NCBI GenBank assembly: GCA_035532215.1
Contig: DATKRK010000076.1
Span: forward strand, 1 to 21,494
Source: JAICIG01 sp035532215
GTDB lineage: Bacteria; Planctomycetota; Planctomycetia; Pirellulales; JAICIG01
Length of the DNA: 21,494 bases
Reading direction: 5' to 3'
The translations under genes were made by a program, and so were the position numbers. This document shows, one piece after another, positions 1-8,483 of the stretch. Each line of letters opens with the position of its first letter. Within the stretch, counting starts at the first letter, position 1. The notes below the pieces were generated by a model that saw nothing but the letters and a program-made list of their open reading frames with translations, was not told the DNA's origin and did not search any database.

Positions 1-1764
1 CGGCACGTCGCCCATTAGCCGCGGGTGCGGAATCTCGCCCCAAGAATCGGGAATCGGCCAGGAAAACGAAGCCAGCCGCACGGGCCGCGTCACGGCGGCG
101 CCGCCGATCTGGGCGCGGGCGGTGAAATTGGCCGAGACCAGAGCGCGCGGCGCGTCTTGATGCGCCGTCACAAGTAGGATGCCTCGCGACTGGCCGGCGG
201 GGATTTTCAAGCCTCGCGCGGTGACGCCTTGCGGCAGGCCGTCCATCGACAGTTCAATATCCCCGTCGAACCCGTCGCGCCGCACCACGACGACCTCCAG
301 CGCCATCGTCGCTCCGCCGCGCAAGGCCAGCGGTTTCGAGAGGGCCGCGCGGTCGCCGTTGCGCAATTCCATGTGCAACGCCCAGGCCACGACGGCAAAA
401 TCGGGCGCCGCCTTGCGAATGACTAACCGATAAATATTGCGCGGGTCGCTGCGCGTGCCGCCGAACAGGTCGCTCAACTGCAAGCGATGCACGCCGTCTT
501 GTTGAATGGTCAGTTTCCCGAGGATGTCCGACGAGCCCGCGTTGTACGGCGGGCCGTCGTAGGCGTAGCCGTTGCTGGAGACTCGCACCGGGCTGGGAAT
601 GTCGCTCAACTCCGCGACGTCGGTCAGTTTCTCCGCATCGCCCGAGCCGCTGACGTGCTGCACGATGGCCGCCGCATCGGTCGGCCGGCCGAGGCGCTCC
701 GAGGCGACTTCGACCCACCACACGTCGCCTTTCTTGGCCTCGAACTCGAATACGTCGACGTCGGCCGCCGGGAAGAAGCTGCCCGCGATGTCGCACGGCA
801 GCGCAATCTTCTGCGCATGGGCGCCGTCGTTGTTGGGTTCGTTCTCGGCCATCGCGGCTTGCTCGGGCAGCGCAGCCGGAGGCCACGAGACCGAACTGAC
901 CGTGCGCGTCGCAGGATGCGGCACGATGGGGGCGCCGGGCGACAGCTCTTGCAACACCAGGCGGTAGAAATAAGCTGGCCCGCCGTTATAAGTCAAATCG
1001 TAGACCTTGATCACGTACTTGCCGTCGGCCGGCGCGGTGAAATCGAGCACGCCCCCTTGCCGTTCGACTTGCAAATCTTGTCCCGCGGCGTCGGCGACGA
1101 CGAGCACCGCATTCAACTTGGAATCGATGCCGCGAGCGGCGCATTCGATCGCGACGCGTTGGTCTTTACGAGCCGCGAACACGAAGTGATCGACCGCGCG
1201 CGGAGAGGCCACGGCATTGCAGACGGAGTTCAGCGGCAATTCCAGCGCGGCGGCCAGCGACGTGTTCGCCGTCGTCCGGACGACTTCGGGCAGCGAGCCA
1301 ACCGAGAAAATGCGCGACGAAGAAATGCCCAGCCGAGACATCATGCGGGCTTCGTACAGCCCGAGCGGGCAATCGGCGGCAATGGCGACCAGGTATTTGT
1401 TCGGCTCGGGCTTGCCGGCGGCGTCGAGCTTGCGGCTGGCCTTGATGCGAGGATCGGAAAACGCCAATTCATCGGCCTGGTCGAGGTTCTCTCCGCCGAT
1501 CACGACCTCGATCTCGGCGCCCGCCTTTCCGCCCATCGGCATCGTGGTCAGCAATCGCGGAGCAGGAAGCCCTACCGACTGCGCCCAGGCGGTCGTGGAA
1601 CCCAACGTTGCCGAACCCAGCACCGCGGCGAAGAACAGGGCGCCAAGCGAACTGCAAGTGCGAATCCGGGAAGCCTCAGGCCGCGTCTGGGCGAAGCTCC
1701 AATTCGCTGGGGCATCGCTCCGCTCTGCCGCCAGCCACCCTAAGCATTTAGCTTTCGCAATCAT
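1..1764 (-). CDS. Secreted pre-peptidase C-terminal (PPC) domain protein, partial
   Basis: Open reading frame on the minus strand from an ATG at 1764 with no stop before the left edge, so 588 N-terminal codons are visible and the C-terminus is missing. After an unusual N-terminal stretch there is a hydrophobic signal-like segment (about residues 42-60, ending near Ala-Trp-Ala-Gln-Ser). An IPT/TIG-like beta region follows (about 70-115). Then come two PPC-like beta-sandwich modules, about 185-275 and from about 308. The second opens with the typical Glu-Asn-Glu-Pro-Asn-Asn signature and later has a Val-Asp-Val-Phe-Glu-Phe strand. Such proteins are exported and usually lie next to DUF1549/DUF1553 genes in planctomycetes, as here: 21 bp separate it from the upstream gene, so the two are probably co-transcribed. 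The start is the only ATG before the hydrophobic segment. Function is unknown; PPC modules are generally thought to act as substrate-binding or accessory beta domains. Family call is firm, role is not. Confidence 0.85.
   Translation of the reverse strand, partial: MIAKAKCLGWLAAERSDAPANWSFAQTRPEASRIRTCSSLGALFFAAVLGSATLGSTTAWAQSVGLPAPRLLTTMPMGGKAGAEIEVVIGGENLDQADELAFSDPRIKASRKLDAAGKPEPNKYLVAIAADCPLGLYEARMMSRLGISSSRIFSVGSLPEVVRTTANTSLAAALELPLNSVCNAVASPRAVDHFVFAARKDQRVAIECAARGIDSKLNAVLVVADAAGQDLQVERQGGVLDFTAPADGKYVIKVYDLTYNGGPAYFYRLVLQELSPGAPIVPHPATRTVSSVSWPPAALPEQAAMAENEPNNDGAHAQKIALPCDIAGSFFPAADVDVFEFEAKKGDVWWVEVASERLGRPTDAAAIVQHVSGSGDAEKLTDVAELSDIPSPVRVSSNGYAYDGPPYNAGSSDILGKLTIQQDGVHRLQLSDLFGGTRSDPRNIYRLVIRKAAPDFAVVAWALHMELRNGDRAALSKPLALRGGATMALEVVVVRRDGFDGDIELSMDGLPQGVTARGLKIPAGQSRGILLVTAHQDAPRALVSANFTARAQIGGAAVTRPVRLASFSWPIPDSWGEIPHPRLMGDVP
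1706..1735. repeat. Palindromic (REP-like) element inside the 5' coding region
   Basis: Imperfect inverted repeat. GCTGG+GGCA at 1706-1714 pairs with TGCC+CCAGC at 1726-1735 (9 bp, one bulged G at 1730), with an 11-nt loop. It lies in frame within the N-terminal codons of the PPC protein and encodes a polar stretch not expected before a signal peptide. The flanks (about 1676-1740) look similar in style to short dispersed planctomycete palindromes. That resemblance is from memory and was not searched. Confidence 0.5.
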
Positions 1765-1785
1765 CGTTTCACAACCGAGACGGTG

Positions 1786-4035
1786 TTAGTGATTGAACAG
1801 GAATTCTTTGGTATTGATCAACGCCCAGATCAGATCTTGAAAGTTCTCGCGGCTGGCCCGCAACGCGTCGATCGGCTTGCCGTCGGCGCCGACGCGCGGT
1901 TCGGCGAAATAGTCGAGTGCGACCTGCAACTCCTCCGGGCGCGGTTCGCGGGCGAACGCAGCCAGGTACAGTTCGCGAATTCTTGCTTCGAGGGGCTGGT
2001 CCGATTTTGCCAGCCGTTCGGCGCGGCCGTTGCTATGGGCGAGCTTGGCCTTGATGTCGCCGGCATTGATCAGGTGCAGGCTCTGCGCCAGGCTGGACGA
2101 TTGCACCCGTTCGCACTCGCAAACACTTTCGCCTTCCGGCCGGCCGAAGACCTTGAGGAACGGCGTCGAGCGGTTGTAGCTGTTGTCGGGCAAGGCGACG
2201 GCTCGCGTGCCGGGCGGCAGGTTGGCAAAATCGGTTTGCGTGCCGGCCAGGCGGTCGATGGCGTCGAGCAACGCCTCGGCTTGCAGCCGCCGCGGGTAAA
2301 AACGCGAGTAGTTCTGGCGGTCGGCAAGGTTGTGCTCGTTGGGCGTTTGGCTCAACTGGTAAGCGTTCGAGCGGGTGATGACGCGAACCAGGTTCTTCAG
2401 ATCGAAGCCGCTGGCGATGAAGTGCTGCTCCAGCGCCGCCAACAAAGCGGGGTTGGTCGGCGGGTTCGTGTCGCGGATATCGTCCTCGGGCTCGATCAGC
2501 CCGCGCTGGAAGAAATGTTTCCAGTAGCGATTCACCAGCGCCTTGGCGAAGAACGGGTTGTTCTTGGAACTCATCCAGTTGGCCAATCGCAGCCGCGGGT
2601 CTTCGTCCGGGGCGACCGCGCCGACCTTATCGCCCAGAGCGGCCGGCCTCAGCGCTTCGCCGCTCTTGATGTTCGTCGCCACGGCCACGCCGCGCTTGTG
2701 GAAGATCAGGTCTTCGCCGCGCGTCCCCGAGGGCTTGCGGCCGACCTGCGTGAAGAACGCCGCCAGGCTGTAATAGTCGTCCTGGCTCCAGCGCTCGAAC
2801 GGGTGGTGATGGCACTGGGCGCATTGCATGCGCACGCCCAGAAAGAGCTGCGCCACGTCTTCGACCTGCTGCTTGGGCTCTTTGACCCGCTTGTACCAGG
2901 CGACCGGCGGATTTCCCAGCACCGTGCCCGTGGCCGCCAGCAGTTCGCGGACGAACTGATCGTAAGGCTTGTTCGCCAGCAGGCTGTCGCGGACCCAGGC
3001 GTGAAACGCGAAGTTCGACAGCATGTCGCTGGCGTCGTCCCGCCGATTCTTCAACAGCGCCGTCCATTTGGCGGCGAAGTAGTCGGCGTAGTCGGGGCTT
3101 GCCAACAGCGCGTCGATCGCCTTGTCGCGCTTGTCGGCGTCGGTGCTGGCCAAAAAGGCCCGCGCCTCGTCCTCGGTCGGCAAGCGACCCGCGATATCGA
3201 GCGTGACGCGCCGCAAAAACGTGGCGTCGTCGCAAATGGGCGAGGGCGGCACGCCGATTTGCTTCAGGTTCGCAAACACCTGCTCGTCGACGAAGTTCTT
3301 CGCCGGCGGCAGATTCTCGACCGGCGCGCCCAGCGGCACCGACGCGCTGTACACGGCGACGCGGCCCTGGTAGCGAACCATCACCGCGACGTTGCCGGAG
3401 ATATCGAGGATCTTCACCAGCCCGCGATCGTTGACCTCGGCCATCGCCGCGTCGTTCGATTCGTAGAGCGCCATGCTCGTGACGTCGCGAACGCTGCCGT
3501 CGCTGTAGCGGGCCAGCGCCTTGAGCTGCTGCTGGCCGCCGCGGGCGATGGAGCCCTGCGCCGGCTGCACTTCGAAGGACTGGAACTTAGGAGCATCGTC
3601 GCGATCGGCCGGCGCGCCTTGGGCGATCCAGTTGCGAAGCAAGGCGTAGCCCTCGGACGAGACAGGCAGACGCAGGCCGCCGCCGTGCGGAACCTGGCCC
3701 GAAACCTTGAGGAGGATCAGGCTGTGGTCAGGCGCCGCGAACGACAGCCGCCGGCCGCGCGCCTCTTTGACCAGGTGCTCGTAATCCTCAAGCGGTTCGA
3801 AACCCAATAGCGACAGCCGAAAGCCATTTTGGCCGTTGCCGGCCTTCGCATGACAAACGCCGACGTTGCAGCCCGCCTTGGTCAAGACCGGAATAATGTC
3901 GTTGACGAAGCTGATCGGCCGTTCGCCGGCGCCGGCCAGTTGCGGCGTCAGCGCCAGGCAGAGAGCGGAGATGGATGCGGCGAGCAATCGTCGCGGCAGA
4001 AATCGCAGCCGGGGATCGTGGTCAAGGCAGGTCAT
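1786..4035 (-). CDS. DUF1549/DUF1553 domain protein with cytochrome-like CX4CH motif and Big2-like domain
   Basis: 749 residues. Domains in order: signal peptide (about 1-36, Arg-rich start then a hydrophobic run ending Ala-Gly-Ala); a planctomycete cytochrome-like segment with Cys56, Cys61 and His62 (CX4CH); a bacterial Ig (Big2-like) segment about 152-237; DUF1549 about 246-450, holding a second haem-type motif Cys405-Ala-Gln-Cys408-His409 followed by two more His; and DUF1553 about 480-745, with Ala-Asn-Trp-Met and Asn-Arg-Tyr-Trp-Lys-His. This is the full architecture of the Big2-containing class of the family, which is greatly expanded in planctomycetes. It is presumed exported and possibly haem-binding or redox-active; no reaction has been established for the family to my knowledge. 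ATG at 4035 lacks a clear Shine-Dalgarno. First gene of a two-gene unit with the PPC protein downstream. A candidate promoter lies at 4219-4246. Confidence 0.95.
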   Translation of the reverse strand: MTCLDHDPRLRFLPRRLLAASISALCLALTPQLAGAGERPISFVNDIIPVLTKAGCNVGVCHAKAGNGQNGFRLSLLGFEPLEDYEHLVKEARGRRLSFAAPDHSLILLKVSGQVPHGGGLRLPVSSEGYALLRNWIAQGAPADRDDAPKFQSFEVQPAQGSIARGGQQQLKALARYSDGSVRDVTSMALYESNDAAMAEVNDRGLVKILDISGNVAVMVRYQGRVAVYSASVPLGAPVENLPPAKNFVDEQVFANLKQIGVPPSPICDDATFLRRVTLDIAGRLPTEDEARAFLASTDADKRDKAIDALLASPDYADYFAAKWTALLKNRRDDASDMLSNFAFHAWVRDSLLANKPYDQFVRELLAATGTVLGNPPVAWYKRVKEPKQQVEDVAQLFLGVRMQCAQCHHHPFERWSQDDYYSLAAFFTQVGRKPSGTRGEDLIFHKRGVAVATNIKSGEALRPAALGDKVGAVAPDEDPRLRLANWMSSKNNPFFAKALVNRYWKHFFQRGLIEPEDDIRDTNPPTNPALLAALEQHFIASGFDLKNLVRVITRSNAYQLSQTPNEHNLADRQNYSRFYPRRLQAEALLDAIDRLAGTQTDFANLPPGTRAVALPDNSYNRSTPFLKVFGRPEGESVCECERVQSSSLAQSLHLINAGDIKAKLAHSNGRAERLAKSDQPLEARIRELYLAAFAREPRPEELQVALDYFAEPRVGADGKPIDALRASRENFQDLIWALINTKEFLFNH

Positions 4036-4218
4036 GGCGTTTCCGCTTGAGGCCGCGTTCGGGGCTGGGGCAGGATGTTACGGGCGAGGCTGGCAGGCGG
4101 GGGCTTGGTTTCGGAAAGGCTCGACTCGGTCAGGCCTTCCGCGATCCAGGCAATCTCATTAAACCAACATTTTTATTGCGAAGCGAGCCCGAAATTGTCC
4201 AGATTCGCCGCAGCCGCC

Positions 4219-4246
4219 ATTGTAACAACTCGCACCGCGCCTGCAA
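4219..4246 (-). promoter_or_regulatory. Candidate sigma70-like promoter for the DUF1549-PPC operon
   Basis: Read on the minus strand: TTGCAG (4246-4241), a 16-nt spacer, then TACAAT (4224-4219). The -10 matches 5 of 6 and the -35 matches 4 of 6 consensus positions, with an A/T-rich stretch directly upstream. The predicted transcript would start near 4212, giving a leader of about 175 nt before the ATG at 4035. The box ends 4 bp from the ubiB stop codon, so the DUF1549 operon probably has its own promoter. Based on consensus matching only. Confidence 0.42.
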
Positions 4247-4250
4247 AAAT

Positions 4251-5918
4251 CTATTTCCTTCGGTCGAGATGGCCCGACTTGTTGATCGCCCGCAATAGCC
4301 GCAAGCCAATCAAGATGCTGGTCGCGCTGCCGAGTACGCCCAACAGCGAGAGATCGACGAAGGGAATCATTGGCCCCGTGTTGTTGGCCAACAGCCAGGA
4401 CGAGCCGAGAAACAAGGCGCTGGCCAGCATGCCGAGCACCAGGCGGTTCACCGAAGGCTCCAGGCCCCGATGGTCGAGGTGTACGTCGAAACTGCCGCTT
4501 TGCACCTGCTGGAGAATGTCGATGAGCCCCCGCGGCAGCACCTCGGCCAAGTACTCCAATTCGGTAAACAGCCTTCGCAGCCGACGCAATTGCCTAAAGG
4601 GCGACAGCCGGCGGAACATCATTTGCCGCTGGTAAGGGCGCATCACCTCGACCAGGCTGAACCGCGGGTTCAACAGCCGGCTGGCGCCTTCGAGCATCAC
4701 CAGCACTTTGATTAGCAGCGCAATCCGCGCCGGCAGCATGATGTGGTAGCGGCGAATGATTTCCACCAGCTCGTTGAGCGCGCCGCCGAGTTCGAGTTCG
4801 TCGATGTGCTGATGCGCGTAGTGAGCCAAAAAATCGGTGACGTCGATGCTCAGCGACGCCTGGTCCAATTGCGGCGGGGCCGAGCCGATGCGGGTGATGA
4901 TCAAGGTCAAGTGCTCGGCGTCGAGGTTCACCACCGCCGAGAGCATCTCTTCGATCAATTCGCGCAGCGGCTCGTCGATCCGCCCGACCATGCCGAAGTC
5001 CAACAGTCCGATCACCCCGCCCGGCAGCACCAAGATGTTGCCGGGGTGCGGATCGGCGTGGTAAAAGCCGTTGGTGAAGATCATCGTCAAGTAAATCTCG
5101 GCGCCGCGCCGCGCGAGTTCTTCCAGGTCGTGGCCTTCGGCCGCCAGCCGAGCCGTCTCGCAGAGCTTGATCCCTTGCAGCCGCTCCATCGTCAGGACGC
5201 GGCCGGTCGAAAGTTCGGGATAGCATCGCGGAATGTGAATTCGCGGATTGCCCGCGAAGTCCTGGGCGAATTGCTGCATGTGCCGCGCTTCGCGGTTGAA
5301 ATCCAGTTCGCGCAGCAAAATGCGTTGGAACTCCTCGACCGTGGCGCGAGGCCGATAGTTCTGGAATTCGGGGATCATCTCGGCCATCTGCGCCAGGCCG
5401 CCGAGGATGTCGAGATCGACGCGAACTTTGTCTTCGATGCCGGCGTGTTGCACCTTGACGACGACTTGCTCGCCCGAGTGCAGCCGCGCGCAGTGAACCT
5501 GCCCGATCGAAGCCGAGGCCAAAGGCGCGTCGTCGAATTCGGCGAACAAGGACTCGACCGGCGCGCCGAGTTCCTCTTCGATCGTCTTGCGGACCGCGGG
5601 GGCCGGGTCGGCGCGGACCTCGTCTTGCAGGTGTTGCAATTCGGTGGCCAAATCGACGCCGATCAGGTCGGGACGCGTGCTGAGAATCTGCCCCAGTTTG
5701 ATGAACGTAGGGCCCAACTCGTTGAGCGCCAGCCGAATGCGGACCTCCGGCCGATGCTTGGCCAGCACCTCGCCCTCGGCGTCCTTGAAGAATCCTTTGA
5801 AGAAATCCAGATCGAGCCGGCTGACCCAATTGGCCAGGCCGTACTTGCTGAGCACCGAGAGGATTTCGCCCCAGCGGTTGACGTTCCGGTAAATCTGCGG
5901 AATCGAGGTGATTTTCAT
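4251..5918 (-). CDS. ubiB: UbiB/ABC1 (ADCK)-family atypical protein kinase
   Basis: 555 residues, typical length for UbiB. Visible family motifs: the N-terminal KxGQ signature Lys-Leu-Gly-Gln at 74-77; the Ala-Ser-Ala-Ser-Ile-Gly-Gln-Val nucleotide loop at 134-141, which replaces the glycine-rich loop; the conserved Lys155 in Val-Val-Val-Lys-Val; the catalytic-loop equivalent His-Ala-Asp-Pro-His-Pro-Gly-Asn at 287-294; and the metal-binding Asp-Phe-Gly at 307-309. The last 60 residues hold two hydrophobic helices, as in membrane-anchored UbiB. In proteobacteria the family supports ubiquinone synthesis. Many planctomycetes are thought to use menaquinone, so the role here may be a more general lipid/quinone ATPase function (inference). 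ATG at 5918, no strong ribosome-binding site. It is divergent from the exporter operon with 150 bp between the starts. Confidence 0.93.
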   Translation of the reverse strand: MKITSIPQIYRNVNRWGEILSVLSKYGLANWVSRLDLDFFKGFFKDAEGEVLAKHRPEVRIRLALNELGPTFIKLGQILSTRPDLIGVDLATELQHLQDEVRADPAPAVRKTIEEELGAPVESLFAEFDDAPLASASIGQVHCARLHSGEQVVVKVQHAGIEDKVRVDLDILGGLAQMAEMIPEFQNYRPRATVEEFQRILLRELDFNREARHMQQFAQDFAGNPRIHIPRCYPELSTGRVLTMERLQGIKLCETARLAAEGHDLEELARRGAEIYLTMIFTNGFYHADPHPGNILVLPGGVIGLLDFGMVGRIDEPLRELIEEMLSAVVNLDAEHLTLIITRIGSAPPQLDQASLSIDVTDFLAHYAHQHIDELELGGALNELVEIIRRYHIMLPARIALLIKVLVMLEGASRLLNPRFSLVEVMRPYQRQMMFRRLSPFRQLRRLRRLFTELEYLAEVLPRGLIDILQQVQSGSFDVHLDHRGLEPSVNRLVLGMLASALFLGSSWLLANNTGPMIPFVDLSLLGVLGSATSILIGLRLLRAINKSGHLDRRK

Positions 5919-6006
5919 CGGGCAGACGAGGTTCTCTCAGCGGCGCAACCGGCGACGCGGCGCCAATTCGCGGGGTGCATCAGGACGATACTCTCCGGGG
6001 CCATCG

Positions 6007-6035
6007 TTGCGACGTTTCGCTCGTCAACCTAGACT
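6007..6035 (+). promoter_or_regulatory. Candidate promoter for the exporter operon
   Basis: TTGCGA (6007-6012), 17-nt spacer, TAGACT (6030-6035); each box matches 4 of 6 consensus bases. It sits 33 bp upstream of the first exporter start, in the 150-bp gap shared with the divergent ubiB. A Shine-Dalgarno-like AAAGGTGG follows at 6058-6065. Confidence 0.32.
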
Positions 6036-6068
6036 ATTCTATCCTGAAGAGGATGAGAAAGGTGGTTT

Positions 6069-7271
6069 ATGGTAAAAACCGTCGCCGTTCCGCTCCTGGT
6101 CGGAGTCGTCAGTGCGCTGGCGACCCTGGCGGTTACACGGTATTTTCCGTCTGCCGTGCTCTCTCCGCCCCCGGCCGCCGGCCCAAACGCGACTGGCAAG
6201 GGCGCCGGCGACGTGTTCGAGCGCGCGGCGCCCGACAAGGTGACGGCGCTGGCCCGGCTCGAGCCGGAGGACGGCGTCGTCGATATCAGCGGCACGCCCG
6301 GCGACCGCTTGCAGGAATTGAAGGTTCGCATCGGCGATCGGGTCAAGGCGGGCGACACGCTGGCGGTTTTAGAAAGTCGCACGCTGCGCCAGGCCGAGTT
6401 GGAACTGGCTCAGTCGCAGCTCGAAGACGCCGAAAAACGAGGCGCGGCCGAGGAAAAATACGCCGCCGCCTTGCGGCAAGAGGCCGAGCTCGCCAAGCGG
6501 CAGGCCCAGCTCGAACGGTTGGAAATCGCCGCCCAAAAGGACCAGATCGAAGGGCTGAAAATCGGCCTGGCTTCGGTCGAAGACGATCTCGAGCGGCTGG
6601 AAAAACTGCGTCGCTCCAGCTCCTCGACCGATGCTTCCATCGTTTCCGACCAGCAGCTTGAACACCAGCGCACCCTCAAGGAGAAGACACAGAAAGAGCT
6701 GGCCGCGGCCGAATCGCAACTCGCCAAGCTCCGCGACACGATCCAACTCAGCGAACAGCAGGCCGAAGCGAAAGTGCAGACGGCCCTGGCCAATCAGTCC
6801 CGCATCCCCAGCACGCTGGCCCTCGATTCGCTGCGCAAGAGCGTCGAACTGGCCCGGCGCCGGCTGGAGTTGTCGACGATCCGCGCGCCGAGCGACGGCG
6901 AGATCCTGAAGGTTTTTCTCAGCGCGGGCGAAACCATCGCCCAGCAGCCCATTCTGCAGATGGCCGACACCAGCCAGATGGTCGCCGTGGCCGAGATCTA
7001 CGAAGACGACGCCTTGCACGTCAACCAGGGGGCCGCGGCCTCGGTCGACAGCGAAGCGCTGGAAAAGCCGATCGCCGGCACGGTGACGTATGTCGGCTCG
7101 ATGGTGGCTAAAAACACGGTGATGAGCCTGACGCCGACCGCCAGCGCCGATTTGCGCGTGGTCGAAGCCCGGATTCGCCTGGAGCCGAGTCCCGAGGCGC
7201 GGCGGTTGATCAATTTGCAGGTGACGGTTTCCATCTCGGTCGAACCGTCCGCCCAGGCGGCGAAACCATAA
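6069..7271 (+). CDS. Periplasmic membrane-fusion protein (HlyD/DevB family) of an ABC exporter
   Basis: 400 residues. It has a single N-terminal membrane anchor (about 5-27). A split biotinyl-lipoyl domain follows: the first half is about 70-103 (Gly-Asp-Arg-Val-Lys-Ala-Gly-Asp-Thr) and the second begins near 275 (Ile-Arg-Ala-Pro-Ser-Asp-Gly-Glu-Ile). Between the halves is a long Ala/Glu/Gln-rich coiled-coil hairpin (about 105-270). A beta-barrel/membrane-proximal region closes the protein. The Arg-Ala-Pro-x-Asp-Gly motif is the standard adaptor signature. This adaptor bridges the inner-membrane permease and an outer-membrane channel. It is the first gene of a four-gene operon, and its stop is 22 bp before the GTG alternative start of the next gene. 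The ATG at 6069 has AAAGGTGG at 6058-6065. The gene order adaptor-permease-ATPase is that of cyanobacterial DevBCA; the substrate cannot be read from sequence. Confidence 0.92.
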   Translation: MVKTVAVPLLVGVVSALATLAVTRYFPSAVLSPPPAAGPNATGKGAGDVFERAAPDKVTALARLEPEDGVVDISGTPGDRLQELKVRIGDRVKAGDTLAVLESRTLRQAELELAQSQLEDAEKRGAAEEKYAAALRQEAELAKRQAQLERLEIAAQKDQIEGLKIGLASVEDDLERLEKLRRSSSSTDASIVSDQQLEHQRTLKEKTQKELAAAESQLAKLRDTIQLSEQQAEAKVQTALANQSRIPSTLALDSLRKSVELARRRLELSTIRAPSDGEILKVFLSAGETIAQQPILQMADTSQMVAVAEIYEDDALHVNQGAAASVDSEALEKPIAGTVTYVGSMVAKNTVMSLTPTASADLRVVEARIRLEPSPEARRLINLQVTVSISVEPSAQAAKP

Positions 7272-7323
7272 AACGCGGGCGGTCCGGGGGATCGTGAACG
7301 CACGAAAATCGCAGCACGCATTC

Positions 7324-8466
7324 ATGAAGACTCCGCTGGCCCTGCTCAACCTGCTGCACGACAAAACGCGAACGCTGGTGGCGATCGCCGGCGTGGCCTT
7401 CGCCGTGGTGCTGGTGCTGATGCAACTCGGCTTCCTGAATTCGGTCCGGCTCACGGCGACCGAGATCTACGAGCAGTTGATCTTCGACGTCGTGCTGGTC
7501 TCGCCCCGCTACCTGTATATCTCGAAGGCGGGCGAGTTCCCGCGCACGCGGTTGTTTCAGGCCGAGAGTACGCCCGGTGTGGCCGACGTCCGGCCGCTGT
7601 ATCTGGGCTTCAATTTCTGGTTGAATCACGACCCTTCGGAGGCGAATCCCTCGCGTCGCGGCATCTTCGTGATCGGTTTCAACCTGGAAAAGCCCGTCTT
7701 TCGCCTGCCGCCGCTGGCGGGCGATTTGTCGCCGCTCAAGCAGCCGGGACACGTCTATATGGACACCTTCTCGCGCAAGCAGTTCGGCCGCTGGCGAAAT
7801 AACAACAACCTGGAAGTCGGCATGCGGCGAATTCAGGTGGCGGGCGAGTTCAGCATGGGCACCGGCTTCGGCGCCGACGGCGACATCATCGTCAGCGATC
7901 AGACGTTCAAGCGGCTATTCCCCAACCGCTCTCTCGACGAAGTCAGCCTGGGCCTGATTCGCGTCGCGCCCGGCGCCGATCCGGCCGAGGTCGCAGCTCG
8001 ACTGCGGCGCCGGCTGCCTCCCGACGTGCAGGTCTATACGCGAGGGCAGATCGAAGACCTGGAGCGCGAACACTGGGTGAACCGGACTTCCGTGGGCGTC
8101 ATTTTCTCGCTCGGCGTCGTGGTCGGATTCATCGTCGGCACGGCGATCGTCTACCAGGTGCTGTCCAGCGACATCACCAATCACATCGCCGAATACGCCA
8201 CTTTGAAGGCCATCGGCTACGGCCCGAGGTATCTGGCCGGGGTGGTGCTGACGCAAGCGCTGATTCTGTCCGTGCTCGGGTTCCTGCCGGGCTGGGCGAT
8301 CTCGCGATTGCTGTACTCGATCACCAGCGAAAGCGCGAAGATTCCGATGGAGTTGGGCCTGAAGTTGTCGCTGGGCGTGCTGGCGATGAGCATCGTGATG
8401 TGTTCGATCTCCGGCTTGGCCTCGCTCCGCAAGGTGACGACGGCCGATCCGGCGGACCTGTTTTAA
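7324..8466 (+). CDS. FtsX/MacB-type ABC exporter permease, DevC-like (first copy)
   Basis: 380 residues from the ATG at 7324. N-terminal membrane helix (about residues 15-38), a periplasmic domain of roughly 220 residues, then three C-terminal membrane helices. This is the FtsX/MacB topology, with the Ala-Thr-Leu-Lys-Ala-Ile-Gly coupling segment after the second helix. The ATG was chosen because the second permease begins in the same way (Met-Arg/Lys-Thr-Pro-Leu-Ala). An in-frame GTG at 7294 preceded by GGGGG (7286-7290) would add 10 residues and cannot be excluded. It lies between the adaptor gene and its paralogue, 17 bp from the next start. It exports an unknown substrate together with the neighbouring ATPase. 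Confidence 0.92.
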   Translation: MKTPLALLNLLHDKTRTLVAIAGVAFAVVLVLMQLGFLNSVRLTATEIYEQLIFDVVLVSPRYLYISKAGEFPRTRLFQAESTPGVADVRPLYLGFNFWLNHDPSEANPSRRGIFVIGFNLEKPVFRLPPLAGDLSPLKQPGHVYMDTFSRKQFGRWRNNNNLEVGMRRIQVAGEFSMGTGFGADGDIIVSDQTFKRLFPNRSLDEVSLGLIRVAPGADPAEVAARLRRRLPPDVQVYTRGQIEDLEREHWVNRTSVGVIFSLGVVVGFIVGTAIVYQVLSSDITNHIAEYATLKAIGYGPRYLAGVVLTQALILSVLGFLPGWAISRLLYSITSESAKIPMELGLKLSLGVLAMSIVMCSISGLASLRKVTTADPADLF

Positions 8467-8483
8467 AGGGGGCGTGAAGGCGC

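Noticed and set aside
1783..3810. 675-codon plus-strand open frame
   Set aside because: Exactly antisense to the well-supported DUF1549/DUF1553 gene; no recognisable domain, composition typical of reverse-strand G+C bias.
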